Shown here piece by piece: positions 7,933 to 15,286 of a stretch of 64,000 bases of DNA. The translations under genes and the position numbers were made by a program. The notes under the pieces were generated by a model. The model did not search any database. It had not been told where the DNA came from and saw only the letters and a list, made by a program, of their open reading frames with translations. This DNA comes from Achromobacter sp. HZ34 (GTDB lineage Bacteria; Pseudomonadota; Gammaproteobacteria; Burkholderiales; Burkholderiaceae_B), in the NCBI RefSeq assembly GCF_002209485.1, contig NZ_NJIX01000002.1, positions 930,001-994,000 on the forward strand. Reading direction: 5' to 3'. How positions within the stretch are numbered: the first letter of the stretch is position 1; each line of letters begins with the position of its first letter.

Positions 7933-8642
7933 ACGCGCCGGCGTTGGAAATCACCGATCTGCACGCCTGGTACGGCGAGTCGCACATCCTGCATGGCGTG
8001 AACATGAACGTACGCCAGGGCGAAGTGGTGACGCTGCTGGGCCGCAACGGCGCCGGCCGCACCACCACCCTGCGCGCGATTCTCGGCCTGACGGGCAGCC
8101 GCAAGGGTTCGGTACGCATCAACGGTACCGAATCGGCCGGCATGCCCACGTTTCGCATCGCCCACCTGGGTGTCGGCTACTGCCCCGAGGAACGCGGCAT
8201 CTTTGCCAGCCTCAGTTGCGAGGAGAACCTGCTGTTGCCGCCCTTCGTGGGCGGCGCGCTGGGCGGCGGCATGTCGCTGGCGGAAATCTACGAGATGTTC
8301 CCCAACCTGCAGGAACGCCGCCATTCGCCGGGCACGCGCCTGTCCGGCGGCGAGCAGCAGATGCTGGCTGTCGCGCGTATCCTGCGTACCGGCGCCAACC
8401 TGCTGTTGCTGGACGAGATTTCCGAAGGCCTGGCGCCCGTCATCGTGCAGGCGTTGGGGCGTATGATCACGGCGCTGAAGCAACGGGGCTATACCATCGT
8501 CATGGTGGAGCAGAATTTCCGCTTCGCCGCGCCGCTGGCCGACCGCTTCTACGTCATGGAGCACGGCCAGATCATCGAACACTTCGACGCCGCACAACTG
8601 AACGAAAAACAGGAAACGCTCAACGAACTGCTGGGCGTATAA
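7929..8642 (+). CDS. livF: ABC transporter ATP-binding protein, LivF type, with Arg in Walker A
   Basis: A 237-residue second ATPase of the same importer. It has the LivF features LSGGEQQMLAVAR (signature) and LLLLDEISEGLAP (Walker B). The Walker A is GRNGAGRTT, with Arg44 where nearly all ABC ATPases have Lys; the codon reads CGC. The rest of the protein is intact, so it is not an obvious pseudogene. Arg at this place usually lowers ATP hydrolysis, so LivG may carry most of the activity, or the Arg is a tolerated variant in this clade. The start overlaps the livG stop. Confidence 0.9.
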   Translation: MNAPALEITDLHAWYGESHILHGVNMNVRQGEVVTLLGRNGAGRTTTLRAILGLTGSRKGSVRINGTESAGMPTFRIAHLGVGYCPEERGIFASLSCEENLLLPPFVGGALGGGMSLAEIYEMFPNLQERRHSPGTRLSGGEQQMLAVARILRTGANLLLLDEISEGLAPVIVQALGRMITALKQRGYTIVMVEQNFRFAAPLADRFYVMEHGQIIEHFDAAQLNEKQETLNELLGV

Positions 8643-8712
8643 GGTCTCCGACCACAACCTGCCACCCGCCGGCACGACCGGCACCCCCTTACAAGAGGGA
8701 GAGGAGTCAACC

Positions 8713-9927
8713 ATGAAGCTGCATACCCTAACGGCTGCACTGGCCCTGGCCGGCATCGGCGCAATCAGCCTGCCGGCGCACGCCGCCGGGATTTCCGATG
8801 ACGTGATCCGCATCGGGTTCATTAGCGACCTGTCCGGCGTCTATTCCGACATTGACGGCAAGGGCGGCATCGAAGCGATCAAGATGGCCATCGAGGAAGC
8901 CGGCGGCAGCATCGACGGCAAGAAGATCGAACTGGTCACCGCGGATCACCAGAACAAGGCGGACGTCGCGTCGGCGCGCGCCCGTGAATGGTTCGACCAG
9001 CAGAAAGTCGACGTCCTGATCGGCGGCACCAATTCCTCCACCAGCCTGGCCATGGCCCAGGTGGCGGCGGAAAAGAAGAAGCCCTTCATCGCCGTGGGCG
9101 CGGGCGCATCCGACCTGACCAACGCCCAATGTTCGCCCTACACCGTGCACTATGCCTACGACACCGTGGCCCTGGCCCGCGGCACCGGCTCGGCGGTGGT
9201 GAAGAGTGGCGGCAAGAGCTGGTTCTTCCTGACCGCCGACTACGCCTTCGGCCACGCGCTGGAGCGCGACACCGCCAATGTGGTGAAGGCTTCGGGCGGC
9301 GAGGTCAAGGGTGCCGTGCGCGCGCCGCTGGGCGCGTCGGACTTCTCGTCCTTCCTGCTGCAGGCGCAATCGTCCAAGGCCCAGATCCTGGGCCTGGCCA
9401 ACGCCGGCGGCGACACCATCAATTCGATCAAGGCGGCCAATGAATTCGGCGTCACCCAGACCATGAAGATGGCGGGCTTGCTGGTCTTCATCAACGACAT
9501 CGACTCGCTGGGCCTGCAAGCCACGCAGAACATGTACCTGACCGACAGCTGGTACTGGGACCAGTCCGATGAAGCGCGCGCCTGGTCCAAGAAGTTCGAA
9601 GCCAAGATCAACCGCAAGCCTTCCAGCCTGCAGGCGGGCGACTATTCGGCGGTGACCAGCTACCTGAAGGCCGTGAAGGCCACCGGCAGCGACGACGCCG
9701 ACGGCATCATGAAGTGGTTCAAGTCGAACAAGCTCAACGACATGTACGTGAAGGACGGCTACACCCGCGAGGATGGCCGCATGGTGCATGACATGTACTT
9801 GATGCAGGTGAAGACGCCCAAGGAATCGAAGGGCCGCTGGGACTACTACAAGGTGGTCGCGACGCTGCCTGGCGACGACGTCTACACCAAGCTTTCCGAA
9901 TCGACCTGCAAGCTGGTCAAGAAGTAA
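8713..9927 (+). CDS. Periplasmic substrate-binding protein of the Liv-type transporter
   Basis: A 404-residue secreted binding protein (Peripla_BP_6/HAAT family). A Sec signal peptide covers residues 1-24 and probably ends at AHA-AG. The mature protein starts with the IRIGFISDLSGVYSDIDGKG lobe typical of branched-chain amino acid, amide and aromatic acid receptors. AGGAG lies 7 bases before the ATG. Its position between the two ATPases and the two permeases assigns it to this importer. The ligand cannot be read from the sequence: short-chain amides, aromatic acids and branched-chain amino acids are all possible. Confidence 0.9.
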   Translation: MKLHTLTAALALAGIGAISLPAHAAGISDDVIRIGFISDLSGVYSDIDGKGGIEAIKMAIEEAGGSIDGKKIELVTADHQNKADVASARAREWFDQQKVDVLIGGTNSSTSLAMAQVAAEKKKPFIAVGAGASDLTNAQCSPYTVHYAYDTVALARGTGSAVVKSGGKSWFFLTADYAFGHALERDTANVVKASGGEVKGAVRAPLGASDFSSFLLQAQSSKAQILGLANAGGDTINSIKAANEFGVTQTMKMAGLLVFINDIDSLGLQATQNMYLTDSWYWDQSDEARAWSKKFEAKINRKPSSLQAGDYSAVTSYLKAVKATGSDDADGIMKWFKSNKLNDMYVKDGYTREDGRMVHDMYLMQVKTPKESKGRWDYYKVVATLPGDDVYTKLSESTCKLVKK

Positions 9928-9938
9928 TCCGCGCCACT

Positions 9939-9973
9939 GCGCGCCGCCGCGTCCATCCAACGCGGCGGCGCGT
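9939..9973 (+). other. Stable hairpin between the binding-protein and permease genes
   Basis: GCGCCGCCGCG (9941-9951) pairs perfectly with CGCGGCGGCGC (9961-9971) around a 9-base loop, and a C-G pair extends the stem. There is no T-run. Placed 12 bp after the binding-protein stop and inside an operon, it fits an mRNA-stabilising or partially terminating hairpin that lets the binding protein be made in excess over the permeases. Confidence 0.6.
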
Positions 9974-10026
9974 CTACGCTTGTTCAACCGCCCGCCATCC
10001 ACGCGGGCGCGCAGGAAACGCACACG

Positions 10027-10914
10027 ATGACGGAAATCTTCGGCATCCCCTTGCAGGCGCTGTTGGGCCAATTGCTGCTGGGGCTGGTCAACGGCTCGTT
10101 CTACGCCATGCTTTCGCTGGGCCTGGCGGTCATTTTCGGCTTGCTGAACGTGATCAATTTCGCCCACGGCGCGCTCTACATGATGGGCGCCTTCGCCGCG
10201 TGGGCCGGCTTGAATTACCTGGGCCTGAACTACTGGGTCATGCTGATCCTGGGCCCGATCGTGGTGGGCATCTTCGGCATCGTCATCGAACGGCTGCTGC
10301 TGCGGCACCTGTACCGGCTCGACCATCTTTATGGCCTGCTGCTGACCTTCGGCCTGACCCTGCTGATCGAGGGCCTGTTCCGCAGCGTCTTCGGGGTCTC
10401 CGGGCAGCCCTATCCGCCGCCCGACGCACTGCGCGGCGCCACGAACCTGGGCTTCATGATCCTGCCCAACTACCGCGCCTGGGTGGTGGTGGCGTCGCTG
10501 GTGGTCTGTCTGGGCACCTGGTTCGTCATCGAACGTACCCGCCTGGGCGCGCTGCTGCGCGCCGGCACCGAGAACCCACGCCTGGTGGAGGCCTTCGGCG
10601 TCAACGTCCCGCGCATGATCATGCTGACCTACGGCTTCGGCGTGGCCCTGGCCGGGTTTGCCGGCGTGCTGGCCGCGCCGGTGCTGCAGATTTCCCCCCT
10701 GATGGGTTCCAACCTGATCATCGTGGTGTTCGCGGTGGTGGTGATCGGCGGCATGGGTTCCATCCTCGGATCCATCCTGACCGGCCTGGGCCTGGGCGTG
10801 GTCGAGGGGCTGACCAAGGTGTTCTGGCCTGAAGCCTCCAGCACCGTGGTGTTCATCATCATGGCCATCGTCCTGCTGCTGCGTCCCGCCGGCCTGTTCG
10901 GGAAAGAAAAATGA
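10027..10914 (+). CDS. livH: ABC transporter permease, LivH type
   Basis: A 295-residue inner-membrane permease with about eight hydrophobic segments. The sequence SFYAMLSLGLAVIFGLLNVINFAHGALYM near the N-terminus and the GMGSILGS loop near residue 240 are hallmarks of LivH. AGGAA lies before the ATG. It overlaps livM by 4 bp (ATGA), so the two permeases are coupled and should form a heterodimer. Confidence 0.92.
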   Translation: MTEIFGIPLQALLGQLLLGLVNGSFYAMLSLGLAVIFGLLNVINFAHGALYMMGAFAAWAGLNYLGLNYWVMLILGPIVVGIFGIVIERLLLRHLYRLDHLYGLLLTFGLTLLIEGLFRSVFGVSGQPYPPPDALRGATNLGFMILPNYRAWVVVASLVVCLGTWFVIERTRLGALLRAGTENPRLVEAFGVNVPRMIMLTYGFGVALAGFAGVLAAPVLQISPLMGSNLIIVVFAVVVIGGMGSILGSILTGLGLGVVEGLTKVFWPEASSTVVFIIMAIVLLLRPAGLFGKEK

Positions 10915-11906
10915 ACCGACAAATTGCTGCCTATGTCGTCCTGGCCGTCCTGCTGGCCCTGCTGCCTTTCATGGGGGTGTATCCCATCTTCGCCATGAAG
11001 GTCATGTGCTACGCCCTGTTCGCGTGTGCATTCAACCTGCTGCTGGGCTTCACCGGCCTGCTGTCCTTCGGCCACGCGGCGTTCCTGGGGGCCGCCGCCT
11101 ACGCCACCGGCCATGCCCTGAAGGTGTGGGGCATGCCCACCGAAGCGGGGCTGCTGTTCGGCGTCGCGGTCGCGGCCCTGCTGGGCCTGGCGGTGGGGAT
11201 ACTGGCCATCCGCCGCAGCGGCATCTATTTCGCCATGATCACGCTGGCCATGTCGCAGATGGTGTTCTTCTTCTTTCTGCAGGCGCATTTCACCGGCGGC
11301 GAGGATGGCTTGCAGAACGTGCCGCGCGGCCGCCTGTTCGGTTTCATCGACCTGGGCAAGGACATCAACCTGTACTACCTGGTGTTCGGCCTGTTCGTGA
11401 TCGGTTTCGCCCTCATCTGGCGCGCCATCAACTCGCCTTTCGGGCAGGTGCTCAAGGCCTTGCGGGAAAACGAGCCGCGCGCCATTTCGCTGGGCTATGA
11501 CGTCGACCGCTTCAAGCTGCTGGCCTTCGTGCTGTCGGCGGCGCTGGCCGGACTGGCGGGGTCCGCCAAGACCCTGGTGTTCGTCTCGGCGACCCTGTCC
11601 GATGCCACCTGGCAGATGTCGGGGCTGGTCATCCTGATGACGCTGATCGGCGGCATGGGGACGTTCCTGGGCCCGGTGATCGGCGCTTTCATCGTGGTGC
11701 TGCTGGAGAACAAGGTGGGCGATTTCGGCCAGGCCATGGCCAGCTGGACTGGCGTCGACTGGTTCCGCCAGCTGGGGGAATCGGTGACCATCGTCATCGG
11801 GCTGATCTTCGTGATCTGCGTGATGGCCTTCCGCCGCGGCATCGCCGGGGAACTGCAGGCCCTGGTGCAGAAGCGCCGCCCGGCACGGGGCACGCCGGCG
11901 GGGTAA
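10911..11906 (+). CDS. livM: ABC transporter permease, LivM type
   Basis: A 331-residue inner-membrane permease. The segments CAFNLLLGFTGLLSFGHAAF (about residues 38-57), ALRENEPRAISLGYD and LIGGMGTFLGPVIGAF are the conserved LivM blocks. It is the last gene of the livGF-binding protein-livHM operon. Its start overlaps the livH stop. No plus-strand terminator with a T-run follows; the hairpin downstream points to the minus strand. Confidence 0.92.
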   Translation: MNRQIAAYVVLAVLLALLPFMGVYPIFAMKVMCYALFACAFNLLLGFTGLLSFGHAAFLGAAAYATGHALKVWGMPTEAGLLFGVAVAALLGLAVGILAIRRSGIYFAMITLAMSQMVFFFFLQAHFTGGEDGLQNVPRGRLFGFIDLGKDINLYYLVFGLFVIGFALIWRAINSPFGQVLKALRENEPRAISLGYDVDRFKLLAFVLSAALAGLAGSAKTLVFVSATLSDATWQMSGLVILMTLIGGMGTFLGPVIGAFIVVLLENKVGDFGQAMASWTGVDWFRQLGESVTIVIGLIFVICVMAFRRGIAGELQALVQKRRPARGTPAG

Positions 11907-11913
11907 GGATTGC

Positions 11914-11943
11914 AAAAAAATGGCCTCCCCCAACGGGGAGGCC
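11914..11943 (-). terminator. Canonical intrinsic terminator facing the minus strand
   Basis: The stem GGCCTCCCC (11922-11930) pairs with GGGGAGGCC (11935-11943) around CAAC. On the minus strand the stem is followed by A and seven Ts (11920-11914), a textbook terminator. On the plus strand the hairpin is preceded by the A-run and followed by AAAGACG, so it is weak there. No minus-strand gene is evident upstream of it, which makes an unannotated minus-strand transcript possible. Confidence 0.75.
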
Positions 11944-12195
11944 AAAGACGTAGTGGTCACGTTACTGCACTACATCACTGCTCTATCGAGCACCGAATTG
12001 GCTGGCCCATGGTTACGCGCCAGCCACGGCCAGACTATCAAGCGAATGTTGTGCGAATCTTTGATTCCGGCAATCCGCCCGACAGGCTTCTGTAACGAAG
12101 CCCCGCTACGATCGGCGTCTTACGCCTGGGCAAGCCACTTGCGGGCGGGCGGCTCGCGTAATCGCGAAAATCGGCGCAAAATAGGGCTCTGATAG
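11944..12195 (-). ncRNA. Possible minus-strand small RNA between livM and acnA
   Basis: This gap has no coding frame of note on the minus strand, yet a strong minus-strand terminator ends it at 11914-11943 and a symmetric TATAAG-containing palindrome (12196-12209) at its other end could supply a promoter in either direction. Together these suggest a transcript of up to about 290 nt. I see no match to 6S RNA, tmRNA or other RNAs I can recognise. The terminator might instead be a relic or act on the plus strand. This is a hypothesis only. Confidence 0.25.
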
Positions 12196-12235
12196 GTCTT
12201 ATATAAGACATAAGACCCGGGCAGATCCCCGGGTC
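12196..12235 (+). promoter_or_regulatory. Palindrome and hairpin in the acnA leader
   Basis: GTCTTATATAAGAC (12196-12209) is a perfect 14-bp palindrome immediately followed by a partial repeat ATAAGAC. It looks like a dimeric-regulator operator that also contains a -10-like TATAAG. Just after it GACCCGGG (12214-12221) pairs with CCCGGGTC (12228-12235), a leader hairpin. The acnA start is 110 bp downstream. The regulator is not identifiable from sequence alone. Confidence 0.5.
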
Positions 12236-12344
12236 GCGTCCTTACCTTAAGCGCCGCTGACGGGCTGTCCTCCCATCAAGATGACAAGCCCGCCAAAACG
12301 CCTGAAAATGGCAGCTTTTGCGGACAACAACCACGGAGTCCATC

Positions 12345-15068
12345 ATGCCGCACAACACCTTCGACACCCTCAAGACATTCAAAATCGGTGGCAAGTCCTG
12401 TCAGTACTATTCCCTTCCGGCGCTGGGCAAGGCCCTGGGCGTGGACGTCCAGCGACTGCCCGTCTCGATGCGCGTGGTGCTGGAATCCGTGCTGCGCAAC
12501 TGCGACGGCCAGAAAGTGACCGAGGAACATGTCAAGCAGTTGGCGAACTGGCAGCCGACCGCCAAGCGCGAGGAAGAAATTCCCTTCGTCGTCGCCCGGG
12601 TGGTGCTGCAGGACTTCACCGGCGTGCCGCTGCTGGCCGACATCGCCGCCATGCGTTCGGTGGCTGCGTCCATGGGCAAGGATCCCAAGGCCATCGAGCC
12701 CCTGGTGCCGGTGGACCTGGTGGTGGATCACTCCGTGATGATCGACTACTTCGGCACCCAGAAGGCGCTGGACCTGAACATGAAACTGGAATTCCAGCGC
12801 AACCAGGAACGCTACCAGTTCATGAAGTGGGGCATGCAGGCCTTCGACACCTTCGGCGTGGTGCCCCCGGGCTTCGGCATCGTCCACCAGGTCAACCTCG
12901 AATACCTGGCACGCGGCGTCCACAAGGCCAATAACGTCTATTACCCCGATTCGCTGGTGGGCACCGACAGCCACACCACCATGATCAACGGCATCGGCGT
13001 GGTGGGCTGGGGCGTGGGCGGCATCGAAGCCGAAGCCGGCATGCTGGGCCAGCCCGTGTACTTTCTGACGCCCGACGTCGTCGGCGTCGAGCTCAAGGGC
13101 AAGCTGCGCGGCGGCGTCACTGCCACCGACCTGGTGCTGACCATCACCGAAATGCTGCGCCGGGAAAAAGTGGTCGGCAAGTTCGTCGAATTCTGTGGCG
13201 AAGGCACCGCCAGCCTGTCGGTGACCGACCGTGCCACCATCGGCAACATGGCGCCGGAATACGGCGCCACCATGGGTTTCTTCCCGGTCGACGACCGCAC
13301 CATCGAATACTTCAAGGGCACCGGCCGCACGGAAGACGAAATCGAAGCATTCCAGGCCTATTTCAAGGCCCAGAAGATGTACGGCGTGCCCAAGGCCAAG
13401 GACCTGGATTTCTCCAAGCTGCTGACGCTGGACCTGTCCACCGTGGCGCCGTCGCTGGCCGGCCCCAAGCGGCCGCAGGACCGTATCGAGATCGGCAACG
13501 TCAAGAACACCTTCATCGACCTGTTCTCCAAGCCGGTGGCCGAAAACGGCTTCAACCAGCCCGCTGAAAACCTGGGCCAGGTCTACACCACCAGTGCCAA
13601 GACCAAGGTCAGGAACGGCGACATCCTGATTGCCGCCATCACTTCCTGCACCAACACGTCCAACCCCAGTGTGATGCTGGCGGCGGGCCTGCTGGCCAAG
13701 AAGGCGGTGGAAGCCGGCCTGAAGATCCCCGGCCACATCAAGACCTCGCTGGCCCCTGGCTCGCGCGTGGTCACCGAATACCTGACCAAGACCGGCCTGC
13801 TGCCCTACCTGGAAAAACTGGGCTTCAACGTCGCCGCCTATGGCTGCACGACGTGTATCGGCAACGCCGGCGACCTGACGGCGGACTTGAACGAAGCCAT
13901 CATCTCGGAAAACCTGGTGTGCGCCGCGGTGCTGTCGGGCAACCGCAACTTCGAAGCGCGCATCCACCCGAACATCAAGGCCAACTTCCTGGCCTCGCCG
14001 CCGCTGGTGGTGGCCTATGCCCTGGCCGGCACCGTCACGCGCGACCTGATGACCGAGCCGGTCGGCAAGGGCAAGAACGGCGATGTCTGGCTGGGCGATA
14101 TCTGGCCGTCCACCGAGGAAGTGCAGCACCTGCTGCAGTACGCGCTGGACCCGGCCGGCTTCCAGGCCAACTACGGCCAGGTCAAGTCCAATCCCGGCAA
14201 GCTGTGGGAAAAGATCAAGGGCGTCAGTGGCGAGACCTACAACTGGCCGTCGTCGACCTATATCGCCGAACCGCCCTTCTTCGAGGGCTTCGGCATGGAG
14301 CCCGGCGCCATCCCCGTCATCAAGGGCGCCCATGCACTGGGCATCTTCGGCGACTCGGTGACCACCGATCACATTTCTCCGGCCGGCTCCATCAAGGAAA
14401 GCTCGCCCGCGGGCAAGTGGCTGAAGGAACACGGTGTATCGAAGACCGACTTCAACAGCTACGGCTCGCGCCGCGGCAATCACGAGATCATGATGCGCGG
14501 CACCTTCGCCAACGTGCGTATCAAGAACCTGATGATTCCGCCGCTGGCCGACGGCAGCCGCTTCGAAGGCGGCGAAACGCTGTACCAGCCGTCCGGCGAA
14601 CAGATTTCGATCTATGACGCGGCCATGCAGTACATCGCGGCGGGCACCCCCACCGTGGTGTTCGGTGGCGAAGAGTACGGCACGGGTTCCTCGCGCGACT
14701 GGGCCGCCAAGGGCACCCAGTTGCTGGGCGTGAAGGCCGTGGTGGCGCGCAGCTTCGAGCGCATCCACCGCAGCAACCTGGTCGGCATGGGCGTGTTGCC
14801 CTTGCAGTTCAAGGGTGACGACAGCGCGCAGACGCTGGGCCTGACCGGCGAGGAAACCTTCGACATCAGCGGCCTGGAAGCGGGCATCCGGCCGCAGCAG
14901 GACGTCACCTTGACCATCCATGGCAAGGACGGTTCGAAGCGCGACGTACAGGTGCTGCTGCGTATCGACACGCCGATCGAAGTCGACTACTACCAGCACG
15001 GCGGCATCCTGCCGTTCGTGTTGCGTCAGTTGCTGGCGAATGAGCCGGCCGCGGCTGCCGCGGCTTGA
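12345..15068 (+). CDS. acnA: Aconitate hydratase A
   Basis: A 907-residue monomeric [4Fe-4S] enzyme that interconverts citrate and isocitrate in the TCA cycle. The cluster ligands Cys435 ([11 protein letters not shown]) and Cys501/Cys504 (YGCTTCIGN) sit at the same numbers as in E. coli AcnA, and the C-terminal swivel domain with [10 protein letters not shown] is complete. The start was set at the ATG at 12345 because GGAG lies 7 bases before it; an upstream start nine codons earlier is less likely. It is the IRP1/AcnA type rather than AcnB. A leader of over 100 bases carries a palindrome and a hairpin, so regulation at this point is likely. Confidence 0.96.
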   Translation: MPHNTFDTLKTFKIGGKSCQYYSLPALGKALGVDVQRLPVSMRVVLESVLRNCDGQKVTEEHVKQLANWQPTAKREEEIPFVVARVVLQDFTGVPLLADIAAMRSVAASMGKDPKAIEPLVPVDLVVDHSVMIDYFGTQKALDLNMKLEFQRNQERYQFMKWGMQAFDTFGVVPPGFGIVHQVNLEYLARGVHKANNVYYPDSLVGTDSHTTMINGIGVVGWGVGGIEAEAGMLGQPVYFLTPDVVGVELKGKLRGGVTATDLVLTITEMLRREKVVGKFVEFCGEGTASLSVTDRATIGNMAPEYGATMGFFPVDDRTIEYFKGTGRTEDEIEAFQAYFKAQKMYGVPKAKDLDFSKLLTLDLSTVAPSLAGPKRPQDRIEIGNVKNTFIDLFSKPVAENGFNQPAENLGQVYTTSAKTKVRNGDILIAAITSCTNTSNPSVMLAAGLLAKKAVEAGLKIPGHIKTSLAPGSRVVTEYLTKTGLLPYLEKLGFNVAAYGCTTCIGNAGDLTADLNEAIISENLVCAAVLSGNRNFEARIHPNIKANFLASPPLVVAYALAGTVTRDLMTEPVGKGKNGDVWLGDIWPSTEEVQHLLQYALDPAGFQANYGQVKSNPGKLWEKIKGVSGETYNWPSSTYIAEPPFFEGFGMEPGAIPVIKGAHALGIFGDSVTTDHISPAGSIKESSPAGKWLKEHGVSKTDFNSYGSRRGNHEIMMRGTFANVRIKNLMIPPLADGSRFEGGETLYQPSGEQISIYDAAMQYIAAGTPTVVFGGEEYGTGSSRDWAAKGTQLLGVKAVVARSFERIHRSNLVGMGVLPLQFKGDDSAQTLGLTGEETFDISGLEAGIRPQQDVTLTIHGKDGSKRDVQVLLRIDTPIEVDYYQHGGILPFVLRQLLANEPAAAAAA

Positions 15069-15128
15069 GTCGAATGACCAGCGGCCGCAACGCTTGCGGC
15101 TGAACCGGTCGACCCACGCGGGCAAACG

Positions 15129-15159
15129 GCTGGGCGCTTGAGGGCGCCCGGCTTTTTTT
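15129..15159 (+). terminator. Intrinsic terminator of acnA
   Basis: GCTGGGCGC (15129-15137) pairs with GCGCCCGGC (15144-15152), followed by seven Ts (15153-15159). It lies 60 bp after the acnA stop. Confidence 0.92.
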
Positions 15160-15286
15160 ATGCCTGCGGCTTTTACGTGCCCTTTTCACGCCATTCGCAG
15201 GAACGCACCGGCATGACTCGACACGAAGGTGGAATCGCGGGCCAGCACTGCGCCCCGCGTCCCTCCACCTCATTTGCGAGATCACC

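Noticed and set aside
8728-10326. Minus-strand open frame of over 500 codons
   Set aside because: Antisense shadow of the Liv-type binding protein and livH genes.
11944-12200. 6S RNA or tRNA in the livM-acnA gap
   Set aside because: No cloverleaf or 6S-like long hairpin with conserved bulge could be made out; only an unspecified small RNA is left as a possibility.
12276-15125. Long minus-strand open frame of about 950 codons
   Set aside because: It is fully antisense to acnA, low-complexity (His/Gln/Gly/Val-rich) and has no family features; such frames arise from the codon bias of GC-rich genes.
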